Assembly: GCA_022843145.1 (NCBI GenBank)
Contig: JALHOF010000008.1
Span: 62,001-126,000 of the forward strand
Source of the DNA: Hyphomicrobium sp.
Lineage (GTDB): Bacteria; Pseudomonadota; Alphaproteobacteria; Rhizobiales; Hyphomicrobiaceae
Direction of reading: 5' to 3'
DNA length: 64,000 nt
Notes under the pieces: generated by a model
Told to the model about the DNA's origin: nothing
Database searches by the model: none
Seen by the model: only the letters and a program-made list of their open reading frames with translations
Position numbers and translations under genes: made by a program
In this document: positions 32,022 through 40,353 of the stretch, in pieces
Layout: each line of letters opens with the position of its first letter
Position numbering within the stretch: position 1 is the stretch's first letter

Positions 32022-34727
32022 TCAGGACACGCCCTCGGGCGTCACCGGCTCTCGCGTGAGATCGAGCGTGACGCGGCGCATGGTGTAATCATCGGGCTCC
32101 GCCGTGATATCGAAGCCGAGCGCCGCACACATCTTGAGCATGCCGGTGTTCTCTGCCAGCACCGATCCGAACAACTCGCCGAGCTTTTCGCTCCGCGCGT
32201 AGGCGATCAGGTGATTCATCAGCCGCCAGCCGAGCCCGCGACCCTTGAGATCCGAGCGCACCAGTACCGCGTATTCCGCGCGTTTATAGTCGGGATCGGC
32301 GGCGAGACGCGCCACGCCGAGCAAGTCTCCCGACGCGTCGTCCACCGCCACGAACGCCATCTCGCGGGCGTAGTCGATCTGCGTCAGCCGCGACACGAGC
32401 TTGTGCGACAGATGCGGCGCCGCCGTGAAGAAGCGCATCCGCAAATCCTCCGGCGCCACCTTGTCGAAGAACCCCTCGTAGAGCTTCTCGTCGTCGGGAC
32501 GGATCGGCCGGATCTCGACGTCGCCGACATCGGGGATCAGTTCGTCGCGCCGCCACGCCATCGGATAGGGCCGGATCGCCAAGGGCCGTCGCGGCCTCGC
32601 CATGTCGCCATCCACCCGCACGCGCGCGTCGAGCGCGATCACGCCCTCGTCGTCCGCTAGCAGCGGATTGATGTCGAGTTCCCGGATCTCCGGATGCGCG
32701 ATGATCAGTGAACTCAATCTCACGAGCGCGAGCGCGATGTCGTCGAGCTTCGCGGGTGGCCGGTCGCGATAGCCTTCGAGCAGCTTATAGATGCGGGTGT
32801 CGCGCATTGTTTCACGCGCGAGTTTCAGATCGAGCGGCGGCAGCGCCTGCCGCGTATCCTTCATCACTTCGACGCCGACGCCACCGGCGCCGAACATCAG
32901 GATCGGCCCGAACGTCTCGTCAACGGTCATGCCGAGGATCAACTCCTGCGCGCGCGGTCGCTTCACCATCGCCTGCACCGTGAAGCCCTTGACCTGCGCC
33001 TTCGGCAGCACACGCGCCACGCGTTCGACGATCTCGCGTGCGGCCTGCTCCGCCTCGGCCGCACTATCGAGCCCGAGCCGCACGCCACCGACGTCCGACT
33101 TGTGGCTGATGTCGTCCGACAAAACCTTCACCACGCACGCATCCGCGTGTTCCAGGATCGCCGCCGCCGACGCGGCCACGTCGGCAGGCGTCTCGGCGAT
33201 CACCGTTTCGACCACCGGCAAGCCATATGCGGCGAGCAGCGCCTTCGCCTCGAACTCCGAAAGTTGCGTGCGGCCGTCCGCCAGCGCGCCGGCGATGATC
33301 GCGCGGGCGGCCGGCGCGTTGCAGTGCATGTCGGCGGGCAGCGACGGCGGCGCCCGCATCAATTCGTCCTGCGCCCGCGCATACCGCACGAGTTGAGAAA
33401 AAGCCGTGACGGCATCGTCGGGCGTTTCGAACGACGCGATCCCGTGTTCCGCGAACAGCGACCGCGCCTCTTGTGCCGCGCCGTCACCCAGCCAGTTCGT
33501 CAGCACCACGCCGCGTGATCCCTGCCGCCGCTGCGCCTCGACGCGTTCGACCACGGCCTTCGCCGCGTCGGTGCTCGACGCCAGCGCCGTCGGGCAATTC
33601 ATGACCAACAGCGCATCGGCCGACAGCGACGGCAGCAATACATCCATCGCGGCGGCGTAGCGCTCCGGTCCGGCATCCCCGATGATGTCGACCGGATTGG
33701 CGTGCGACCACGTCTTGGGCAGCACCGCGTCGAGCGCCGACTTTTCGGCGTCCACGAGCATGGCCAGCTTGCCGTCGAAGTCGGCGAGGCGGTCCGCCGC
33801 GAGCACACCCGCGCCGCCGCCGTTGGTCAGGATCATCAGCCGGTCGCCGCTGAGGCGCGGCGTGCGCGCCAGCATCTCGGCGGCATTGAACAGCTCGTCG
33901 AGTTCCGTCACGCGCAGCAATCCCGCGCGCCGGAACGCCGCGTCATAGGCCGCATCCGACCCAGCCAGCGCACCCGTGTGCGACATCGCCGCCCGCGCGC
34001 CCGCCGCATGCCGCCCCGACTTGATGACGATCACCGGCTTGGCACGCGCCGCCCGCCGCGCCGCCGACATGAACTTCGGCGCGTGCGTCAGTTGCTCCAT
34101 GTAAAGCAGGATCGCGCGGCTTTTGGTGTCGCCCGCGAGATAGTCGAGGAAGTCGCCGAAGTCCGCGTCCGCCATGTCGCCCAGTGACACGACATGCGAG
34201 AAGCCGATTCCGCGATCAGCCGCCCAGTCGACGACACCCGTGATGATCGCACCCGATTGCGAGATCAGCGCGAGATCGCCTGGCGCCGGCAGACGGTGAC
34301 TGAAGCTCGCGTTCAGCCCGACGCGCGGCAGCATCAAGCCGAGGCAGTTCGGTCCCTGGATGCACAACAGGTGCGGCCGCGCCGCGTCGAGCATCTGCTG
34401 CTTCAGCCCGGCATCGAGCCCGGCCGTGATGACCACGACCGCCCGCGTACCCTGCGCGCCGAGTTGAGCGACGAGGCTCGGCACCGTCGCCGGCGGCGTC
34501 GCGATGATCGCAAGATCGGGCACGCCCGGCAGGTCGGCGACCGATTTGTAACATGGCTTGTCCGCCACCGACGCGTGACGCGGGTTGACGAACCAAACCG
34601 GCCCTTTGAACCCGCCGTCGCTGAGATTGCGGGCGACGATCCGGCCGACGCTGCCCTCTTCCGGACTAGCCCCGACGAAGGCGACCGACGCTGGCTCCAG
34701 AAGCTTGTCGAGATTGCGGATCGTCAT
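32022..34727 (-). CDS. Protein lysine acetyltransferase PatZ/Pka-like, with NDP-forming acyl-CoA synthetase domains
   Basis: 901 residues, close to E. coli PatZ (886). Domains in order: a CoA-binding Rossmann domain (LLEPASVAFVGASPEEGSVG); a succinyl-CoA-ligase-like domain (ALISQSGAIITGVVDWA, KSGRHAAGARAAMSHTGALAG); an ATP-grasp part (LLAAYGLPVVETVIAE, KVLSDDISHKSDVGGVRLG); and a C-terminal GNAT acetyltransferase from about 745 (VEIRPIRPDDEKLYEGFF, VRSDLKGRGLGWRLMNHLIAYA). SHTGALAG retains the histidine that is phosphorylated in active acyl-CoA synthetases, whereas typical PatZ enzymes lack synthetase activity, so both activities are possible. Such enzymes acetylate and switch off acetyl-CoA synthetase and others. 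Confidence 0.9.
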   Translation of the reverse strand: MTIRNLDKLLEPASVAFVGASPEEGSVGRIVARNLSDGGFKGPVWFVNPRHASVADKPCYKSVADLPGVPDLAIIATPPATVPSLVAQLGAQGTRAVVVITAGLDAGLKQQMLDAARPHLLCIQGPNCLGLMLPRVGLNASFSHRLPAPGDLALISQSGAIITGVVDWAADRGIGFSHVVSLGDMADADFGDFLDYLAGDTKSRAILLYMEQLTHAPKFMSAARRAARAKPVIVIKSGRHAAGARAAMSHTGALAGSDAAYDAAFRRAGLLRVTELDELFNAAEMLARTPRLSGDRLMILTNGGGAGVLAADRLADFDGKLAMLVDAEKSALDAVLPKTWSHANPVDIIGDAGPERYAAAMDVLLPSLSADALLVMNCPTALASSTDAAKAVVERVEAQRRQGSRGVVLTNWLGDGAAQEARSLFAEHGIASFETPDDAVTAFSQLVRYARAQDELMRAPPSLPADMHCNAPAARAIIAGALADGRTQLSEFEAKALLAAYGLPVVETVIAETPADVAASAAAILEHADACVVKVLSDDISHKSDVGGVRLGLDSAAEAEQAAREIVERVARVLPKAQVKGFTVQAMVKRPRAQELILGMTVDETFGPILMFGAGGVGVEVMKDTRQALPPLDLKLARETMRDTRIYKLLEGYRDRPPAKLDDIALALVRLSSLIIAHPEIRELDINPLLADDEGVIALDARVRVDGDMARPRRPLAIRPYPMAWRRDELIPDVGDVEIRPIRPDDEKLYEGFFDKVAPEDLRMRFFTAAPHLSHKLVSRLTQIDYAREMAFVAVDDASGDLLGVARLAADPDYKRAEYAVLVRSDLKGRGLGWRLMNHLIAYARSEKLGELFGSVLAENTGMLKMCAALGFDITAEPDDYTMRRVTLDLTREPVTPEGVS

Positions 34728-34754
34728 GCGTTTGGCGCGTCCTCTTGCAATGCG

Positions 34755-36380
34755 TCAGTTTCGGCCAAGCACGCGTCGCGCTCGAATGAGCGTGTCACCG
34801 GCTGTGCCACCGGCCTCGATCGTTGTCCAGGCCACCGTACCCGATCCGCGCGACAGTTGCCCCGCGACGACGTCCGCCGTCGCATCCGACGCATCCGCGA
34901 CGCGGGCGCCCACCCGCGCCAACAACACGTCGCTTGGGGCCGCGAGCCATAATCCCGTGAAGCGGACGCCCGCATCTTGCGCCATCGCCTCCACCGCGGC
35001 CCGCTCGGACGGCCTAGAGAATACCGCGTCGATGACGACGCCGTGACCGGCCGCCAACGCTCGCTTGGCCTTGTCCAACATCCCGGCATAGACGCGCTCG
35101 CCTGCATCGGCCGTATACGACTGCTCCGCCAGCCGCTCACTCTCGTCGACACCGAACATCGCTTTTCGCTCGACATCGGCGCGGATATGCAAGGCTCCCG
35201 GTGTGGCCCCGAAATCCGGCGCCAGCGCTGCAGCCAGCGTCGACTTGCCCGTTCCCGAGAACCCTCCGACGACCACGAGCTCCGGCGGCGTCGGCTCGAG
35301 ATCACGCAGCGCATGGTCGAGATACCCGCGGGCACGGTCGAGATCAGACACCCGCTTGTCGCCCGCCTCTTGTTCGGCCCGCTCCGCCCCCACCATCGCA
35401 CGGATCGCCGCACGCAACGCGATCATCAGCGGCAATGCGGCAAGACCGTCGATCTCGACTTCGGCGCGCGGCCCGGCCAGCAGCCTGTTCAAGACGAGAT
35501 TGGCCGTTGCGCGATGCCCCGCCGCATCGAGATCCATCAACAGAAACGCCATATCGTAGAGCGTATCGATGCTGGCGAGGCGATCGTCGAATTCGAGCGC
35601 ATCGAACAGGAGCGGCTTGCCGCGCCACATCACGATATTGCCGAGGTGGAGATCACCGTGGCAGCGCCGCACATATCCCGCCTCCGCACGGCGGTCGAGC
35701 AGCGGTGCGATACGCTTCATCCGCGCACGGCTCGCGTCCGCGAAGCGCGACACCCGCTCCGCTTCCAGTCCACGGCGCTTCGATTGGAGTCCGCCAATCA
35801 CCTGTTCTAGGACGCGCACGAACCGCGCAGATCCATCCGCTCCGCGGACGATTTCTGCCCGCTCGTGCGACGCCGCCACAGCATCCGCAATTCCAAGCGC
35901 CACGCCGCGATCAAGCCCGCCTCGCGCCGTCACCGCGCTCAAGAGATCGGCATCCTGGAAGCGGCGCATATGCAGCGTCCACTCCACGGGCACGCCGCCG
36001 CCGCCGAGCGCGAGCGTCCCATCGGCCTGCCGCGTGACGGGCACGACGCCGAGATACAGCTCTGGCGCGCTCGGCTTGTTGATGTCGAATTCGCGGCGGA
36101 TCACCCGCTCGCGCAGATCGAGCGTCGAGAAATCCATATAGGGAAAGCGCACCGCGCGCTTGATCTTGTAGACGTCATCGCCAGAAGCGAACACCAGTGC
36201 GCCGTGCGTTTCGTAACACGCCACACCTTCGCCGGACGCGCGCTCCAGTAACCCCGCATAGGCTCGGGCCGAACGAAGAAATGCGATGATCTCGGCCTGC
36301 GGGTCGCTGGAGGCGTTCGCGACAGCCGCCGTCCGCTCGCCGCCGCCGTTTAGATCATCTGGTGCGCTCTGATGCGCCAT
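34755..36380 (-). CDS. Fused aminoglycoside-phosphotransferase-like kinase and AAA/P-loop kinase
   Basis: 541 residues from ATG 36380, with AAGGAG 7 nt upstream. The N-terminal half resembles aminoglycoside phosphotransferases, with RRCHGDLHLGNIVMW (catalytic Asp of the Brenner-type motif) and LLFDALEFDDRLASIDTLYDMAFL (Mg-binding Asp). The C-terminal half is a P-loop kinase (VVGGFSGTGKSTLAAALA, Walker A GFSGTGKST). This two-part arrangement is a known, uncharacterised bacterial family (COG2187 plus COG0645). The substrate is unknown and the APH resemblance need not mean resistance. A FixK box lies 53 bp upstream, shared with the divergent host-attachment gene. Confidence 0.87.
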   Translation of the reverse strand: MAHQSAPDDLNGGGERTAAVANASSDPQAEIIAFLRSARAYAGLLERASGEGVACYETHGALVFASGDDVYKIKRAVRFPYMDFSTLDLRERVIRREFDINKPSAPELYLGVVPVTRQADGTLALGGGGVPVEWTLHMRRFQDADLLSAVTARGGLDRGVALGIADAVAASHERAEIVRGADGSARFVRVLEQVIGGLQSKRRGLEAERVSRFADASRARMKRIAPLLDRRAEAGYVRRCHGDLHLGNIVMWRGKPLLFDALEFDDRLASIDTLYDMAFLLMDLDAAGHRATANLVLNRLLAGPRAEVEIDGLAALPLMIALRAAIRAMVGAERAEQEAGDKRVSDLDRARGYLDHALRDLEPTPPELVVVGGFSGTGKSTLAAALAPDFGATPGALHIRADVERKAMFGVDESERLAEQSYTADAGERVYAGMLDKAKRALAAGHGVVIDAVFSRPSERAAVEAMAQDAGVRFTGLWLAAPSDVLLARVGARVADASDATADVVAGQLSRGSGTVAWTTIEAGGTAGDTLIRARRVLGRN

Positions 36381-36432
36381 TCCGTCTCCTTTTCCAGGCC
36401 GGCACACACTCAATGCAGCCGCCGATCAACGG

Positions 36433-36446
36433 TTGACAGGCGTCAA
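36433..36446. promoter_or_regulatory. FixK/FNR-type box between divergent kinase and host-attachment genes
   Basis: TTGACAGGCGTCAA, with perfect TTGAC/GTCAA half-sites. It lies 53 bp upstream of the kinase start (36380, minus) and 76 bp upstream of the host-attachment gene (36522, plus). The box is symmetric and could serve either promoter. Confidence 0.7.
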
Positions 36447-36521
36447 TCGCGCAGCCGTGCAGAGCGCGCATGCTCACTCCCGCACCACTCCGGACCCACA
36501 GTCAACCACGTGGAGATCGCC

Positions 36522-36971
36522 ATGAAACCTGACCGCCTTTGGATCGTCGTTGCCGACGGTTCCCGCGCCCATATTCTCGAGAACCGCGGACGCGGCACCG
36601 GTGCGCACGCCATCGAAGGCCGCACCTATACGCACGCGTCCGATCCGTCCCATGAGCTGGGCCGCGACCGCCCAACCCGTTCGCACGAGTCGGTCGGGCA
36701 CGCCCGTCATGCCGCCGAACCGAAGTCCGATCTGCACGAGAGGCAAAAACTCGACTTCGCGCAGATTCTCGCCGCGGAAATCTCGGAAGCGAGGGCCGCT
36801 TCGTTGTTCGACCATCTGGTTCTCGTTGCGCCGCATCCGTTCCTGGGCGCCCTGCGCGATGCCTTGCCGAAACCTGTCGCCGCGCTCGTCACATCGGAGA
36901 TCGCGAAGGATCTGACCAAGATGCCAGCCATCGAAACGGCCAGTCATCTCGGCGATGCGGTGCCACTATGA
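36522..36971 (+). CDS. Host-attachment family protein (PF10116)
   Basis: 149 residues from ATG 36522, with GGAG 8 nt upstream. The sequence matches the Host_attach family, first described in Agrobacterium as required for attachment to host cells: LWIVVADGSRAHILENRG at the start and LVLVAPHPFLGALRDALP near the end, with KDLTKMP close to the C-terminus. The protein is predicted soluble and cytoplasmic, so a direct adhesive role is doubtful. The fold resembles release-factor domains. In this island it sits among FixK-box genes and universal stress proteins. Confidence 0.87.
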   Translation: MKPDRLWIVVADGSRAHILENRGRGTGAHAIEGRTYTHASDPSHELGRDRPTRSHESVGHARHAAEPKSDLHERQKLDFAQILAAEISEARAASLFDHLVLVAPHPFLGALRDALPKPVAALVTSEIAKDLTKMPAIETASHLGDAVPL

Positions 36972-37064
36972 CCGCTTCGCCGCGCGCTGCGATCACAACT
37001 GCGTCCACACTCTAGGATGCGATTCCCCTCGAAGCGCCCAGCGCGCCACGAGGGGTTGGCATGT

Positions 37065-37502
37065 TCAACGCACCACGAGCACCGGCACGTCGGTATGCGT
37101 CAGCACTTTGTGCGTCTCGCTGCCGATGACCAGAGCCGAGATGCCGCGACGACCGTGCGAGGACATGACGATGAGCGAAGCGCCGATATCCTTGGCGGTA
37201 TCGACAATCGCACGCCAAGGATGATCGTTTTCCGCATGCCGCTGCGACACCGTTATTCCAGAGGCTTTGGCTTTGGCTTCGAGCGCGCCGAGGTGTGCGC
37301 CCACGCGGGCCTTGATCTGCTTCTGCACCTCTTCCAGCGGATAGGCGACGACGACTCCCTCGACGACCAGCGGAGCCGGCGGCGCGGTCACGCGCAGCAG
37401 GGTGATGTCGGCACCCGATAGTTTTGCGAGTTGCAGACCATGCTCGACGGCCTTGTCCGCAAGGTCGCTGCCATCGGTCGGAATGAGGATGTGTTTGTAC
37501 AT
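37065..37502 (-). CDS. Universal stress protein (UspA family), single domain
   Basis: 145 residues. The family start (YKHILIPTDGSDLADKAVEHGLQLAKL) and the nucleotide-binding stretch near the end (VMSSHGRRGISALVIGSETHKVL, ending PVLVVR) are clear. The glycine pattern is S-x2-G-x9-GS instead of G-x2-G-x9-GS, a common variation. It is soluble and cytoplasmic. It belongs to a minus-strand group with a small hypothetical protein and a tandem Usp gene, which has a FixK box at its head. Confidence 0.92.
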   Translation of the reverse strand: MYKHILIPTDGSDLADKAVEHGLQLAKLSGADITLLRVTAPPAPLVVEGVVVAYPLEEVQKQIKARVGAHLGALEAKAKASGITVSQRHAENDHPWRAIVDTAKDIGASLIVMSSHGRRGISALVIGSETHKVLTHTDVPVLVVR

Positions 37503-37536
37503 TGTGAGCCTCTTTTGGTTTTTTGCTTCAGGTCAC

Positions 37537-37944
37537 TCAGTCCAGATCGACGACGGCCTGCACGATGAACGTGCGCAGCTCGCCGTCATGCTCCTTGATC
37601 GACACGTATTCTCCCGGCCGGAACGCGTGATGATCGAGCCGATAGCCCGTCTCGTCGCTGTCGGCATTGCCGCGGATGTCGTAGTGGAAGGCCCACGCGC
37701 CGCCGGGCTTGTGGACGATGTGCCCGACCTCGTCCTGCTCGCCGGGTGCGAAGCGCTTCACGCGGCAGCGGTCGCGCAGCTTCTTCCACGTCTCGGCATG
37801 GATGTGGCCGCCGTCGTCGATCGGCGCGATGAAGTCGTAGCCGTGTTCGCGGTTGCCGTTGGGATGTGCCTTGTCGCGCGCCAACGAAAGCCGCACGCGC
37901 TTCAGTGCGACGAGTGCTTCCGGGGCCGGCTTATGGGTGCTCAT
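37537..37944 (-). CDS. Conserved hypothetical protein
   Basis: 135 residues, soluble, charged, no signal or membrane segment. Notable phrases are NREHGYDFIAPID, GGAWAFHYDIRG and HHAFRPGEYVSIKEHDGE. I do not recognise a characterised family. It lies between two Usp genes on the same strand (34 bp to the downstream one, 37 bp from the upstream one), so it is probably in one operon with them. A role in the same stress response is inferred from context only. Confidence 0.75.
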   Translation of the reverse strand: MSTHKPAPEALVALKRVRLSLARDKAHPNGNREHGYDFIAPIDDGGHIHAETWKKLRDRCRVKRFAPGEQDEVGHIVHKPGGAWAFHYDIRGNADSDETGYRLDHHAFRPGEYVSIKEHDGELRTFIVQAVVDLD

Positions 37945-37981
37945 GTTTGCCTCGATCTCGCTGGATGTCGTCGGGTTGAAG

Positions 37982-38827
37982 TCAATGTGAGAACAGCGTC
38001 GGCACCGTCATGTGCCGCGCCATGTGACGCGTGACGCCGCCGAAAACCAGTTCGCTGAAACGCGAATGGCCGTACGCGCCCATCACCAGGAGATCGCCGT
38101 CGACATCCGCCAGCCGCGCCAGGATCTCGTCACAAACGCTGTGATTGCCCGGAGCCGACTGCATGGCCGTTGCGTTCACGCCATGCCGCGCCAGCGATGC
38201 TGTGATCGCGGTTTCGGGAAGCCGCGTGGACTCCCTTCCGTTGCGCGCCGGCTCGGCGACGCCCAGCACACGGACGCTCTCCGCCTCGGTCAACAGAGGC
38301 AGCGCATCGAATGCCGCTCGTGCGGACTCGCGTGAGCCGCTCCACGCCACCATGACGCTTCGCCCGATGTTGTTGAACGATCCGGCATTGGGCACCACCA
38401 GCACCGGCCGCCCGCTTTCGATGGCGAGCCGTTCCGGAAAATCGAGGATCGGCGTCATCTCCCAATCGCGATCGGACTGGCTGGTGATGATGAGATCGGC
38501 GGCGCGGCCGCGCTCCATCACCAACTCCGCGATGTCGGCGCCCATCGACTTGATCGAGACCCACTCCGGCACGAACGGCTGGTTCGCGGTCATGCGGTCG
38601 AACACCGCCTTGATGTGCTCGGATTCCTGATGCGCGGCGCCGACGATGCTGCCGACGATTTCACCGCTGATGCGTGTTCCGAACGCCGAGAGCTGCGGAA
38701 TGCTGGGATAGGCGTGCAATCCGATCAGATGCGCATTCCAACGCGCAGCGAGTGCGATCGCCGGGCGCAGGAGATGCTCGGCCCGCCGCCGGTCATTGAG
38801 GTGAACGAGGATGGTCTTGTACCCCAT
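37982..38827 (-). CDS. Universal stress protein, tandem two-domain
   Basis: 281 residues from ATG 38827 (MGYKTILVHLNDRRR). Two Usp domains occupy roughly 1-145 and 150-281. The second keeps the ATP-type motif G-x2-G-x9-G (MGAYGHSRFSELVFGG), the first does not (TSQSDRDWEMTP). Tandem Usp proteins of this type are frequent in rhizobia and are often induced under low oxygen. A FixK-type box lies 64 bp upstream, and a -10-like TTATTC occurs on the minus strand near 38863-38868, which fits a class II promoter. Confidence 0.91.
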   Translation of the reverse strand: MGYKTILVHLNDRRRAEHLLRPAIALAARWNAHLIGLHAYPSIPQLSAFGTRISGEIVGSIVGAAHQESEHIKAVFDRMTANQPFVPEWVSIKSMGADIAELVMERGRAADLIITSQSDRDWEMTPILDFPERLAIESGRPVLVVPNAGSFNNIGRSVMVAWSGSRESARAAFDALPLLTEAESVRVLGVAEPARNGRESTRLPETAITASLARHGVNATAMQSAPGNHSVCDEILARLADVDGDLLVMGAYGHSRFSELVFGGVTRHMARHMTVPTLFSH

Positions 38828-38890
38828 CACGAATGGTTCTCCGCTGGTCTGTCGCAGTCCAAAGAATAAGTGCCGGCACGTCATCCAACT

Positions 38891-38904
38891 TTGACGCGCG
38901 TCAA
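38891..38904. promoter_or_regulatory. FixK/FNR-type box in divergent usp/exported-protein promoter
   Basis: TTGACGCGCGTCAA is a complete 14-bp palindrome, matching TTGA-N6-TCAA. It lies 64 bp from the Usp start (38827, minus) and 60 bp from the small exported protein start (38964, plus), suitable for activating both promoters. Confidence 0.75.
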
Positions 38905-38963
38905 GCCCGATCGTTCCGGCGTGTGTCAGCGTTGTGCCATTGTGTTCGCAGCGAGGTCCGACC

Positions 38964-39272
38964 ATGCCGATGTTGCCGCTCCGTCGTCCGCGCTTCCGCG
39001 CCGCGTTGCTCGTCGCGATTGCGTTCGCGGCGCACCCGGCCGTCTCGCTCGCCGCCGACGATGAAGAATGGCGCGGCGCCCTCAAGCAGCAGCTTCAATC
39101 GCAATATGGCTGCCGCCTCGACAGGTTTGTATTCGAGCGCCAACTGCCTCTCGGCGGCGACATTACGCGAGACGGCCGCATCCAATGCGCCGACGGCCGC
39201 GAGATCGACTACACGCAACCCAACATCCTGCAGAAGTTCGAGCTGCGTCTGTGCGCGCCGACGGTCTGCTGA
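38964..39272 (+). CDS. Small exported hypothetical protein
   Basis: 102 residues from ATG 38964, with GAGG 7 nt upstream. A signal peptide (FRAALLVAIAFAAHPAVSLAA) is followed by a short hydrophilic domain of about 75 residues with four cysteines (GCRLDRF, RIQCADG, LRLCAPTVC). No characterised family is recognised. It is divergent from the tandem Usp gene and shares its FixK-type box, so it may be an oxygen- or stress-responsive periplasmic protein. Confidence 0.72.
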   Translation: MPMLPLRRPRFRAALLVAIAFAAHPAVSLAADDEEWRGALKQQLQSQYGCRLDRFVFERQLPLGGDITRDGRIQCADGREIDYTQPNILQKFELRLCAPTVC

Positions 39273-39426
39273 CAGGCGGCCTCCAGGCGGACGGTCTCCC
39301 GAAGCCGGTGCGCCAAGCCTGATCAATGGCGCTGAAACCGCACGAGACACCTCACAACGAGCAATGGCCGGATCGCTCCGGCCACCATCGTAGTCCTCGG
39401 ACAATCCGTTCGCCCGGCCGCGCCGC

Positions 39427-40140
39427 TCAGTTCTCGGCACCACCCTCGGCGAGCCGCTCCATCGCCGAGACATCCGTCAACCGCACGGTCGTGCATTGCT
39501 GCAGCTCGATGAGCCCCATCGCCTTCATCTTGGTGAAGGTCCGGCTCACGGTTTCGATCGTCAGACCCAGGTAATCGCCGATGTCGCTGCGGGTCATCGG
39601 CAGGAACAATGTCGCTGCGTCCTGTCCCTTGCGCGCGTTGCGGCGCGACAACATCAGCAGGAAGGATGCAAGCCGCTCGATCGCGCTATGCTGGCAGCAG
39701 CTCAGCAGCAAGCCGCGCGCCGCCTCGAGTTCATGCGACAGCGTCTCATAGAGTGACAGGGCGAGCCGGGAGTCCTGGCGGGCCATTTGTTCGAGCGTCG
39801 CCGCCGGAACTGCGCGAACGCGGCACACGCCGAGCGCATGCGCGCTGGTCTTGTGCTCGCTTCCGGCACCGAGCCCGATGAGATCGCCGGGATACCCGAA
39901 ATCGACAACTTGCCGGCGCCCGTCCGGCATCATCTTGTAGATGCAGACATAGCCCGCCTCGATGCGGTACACATGGGCCGCCGGGTCGCCCTCACAGAAC
40001 AAGTGCTCGCGCGCCTCGAGACGTTTGACACCCGCCGACATCAGTCGCAGGGCCATGGCGTCGCTGCCGAGCACATTGACAGCATCGATATCGGGTGCGC
40101 GGCGAAGCTCGGCGACCGTTGTTGACGATGTTGCAAGCAT
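39427..40140 (-). CDS. FNR/FixK-family transcription regulator without N-terminal iron-sulfur cysteines
   Basis: 237 residues from ATG 40140, chosen over ATG 40245 because GGAGG lies 8 nt upstream. A cyclic-nucleotide-binding-like domain occupies about 20-140. The C-terminal helix-turn-helix reads TRSDIGDYLGLTIETVSR; E196, S199 and R200 are the residues that in FNR/FixK contact TTGA half-sites. The N-terminal cysteine cluster of FNR is missing, as in FixK. The gene is divergent from an OmpR-type regulator, and three TTGAC-N4-GTCAA boxes lie within 9 kb. The name fixK is likely but not certain, because other FNR-like groups share these features. Confidence 0.85.
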   Translation of the reverse strand: MLATSSTTVAELRRAPDIDAVNVLGSDAMALRLMSAGVKRLEAREHLFCEGDPAAHVYRIEAGYVCIYKMMPDGRRQVVDFGYPGDLIGLGAGSEHKTSAHALGVCRVRAVPAATLEQMARQDSRLALSLYETLSHELEAARGLLLSCCQHSAIERLASFLLMLSRRNARKGQDAATLFLPMTRSDIGDYLGLTIETVSRTFTKMKAMGLIELQQCTTVRLTDVSAMERLAEGGAEN

Positions 40141-40259
40141 GGCGTCCGCCTCCGGAGATTTGTTTTCGCTCACCCGGCCGGCCGTGGCGACATCGGGTTT
40201 GCTGTGGAGGTAGAAGACTTCGCTGCGGCTACACGTGTGTGGCATTCGTGTGATTGAAT

Positions 40260-40275
40260 GTTACAAATTGTTGCC
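40260..40275 (+). promoter_or_regulatory. K-box-like direct repeat in fixK-like/regulator intergenic region
   Basis: GTTACA-AATT-GTTGCC: two half-sites spaced 10 bp apart, the spacing used by OmpR-type regulators. As I recall it, the FxkR target in Rhizobium etli is GTTACA-N4-GTTACA; nine of twelve repeat bases agree, and the first half is perfect. It lies 120 bp upstream of the FixK-like start at 40140 and 79 bp upstream of the OmpR-type gene. Single occurrence, so moderate confidence. Confidence 0.5.
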
Positions 40276-40353
40276 GGTCCGCCGGGAGCAGGCGGCGGGC
40301 CTGCCGTGGCACTCGCGGCCTAACACATTGCAGAACGGGAGATTTTTTCGCGT

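Noticed and set aside
37974-37983. TTGAAGTCAA as a further FixK box
   Set aside because: Half-sites are only 2 bp apart instead of 6, and it lies at the end of the tandem usp gene.
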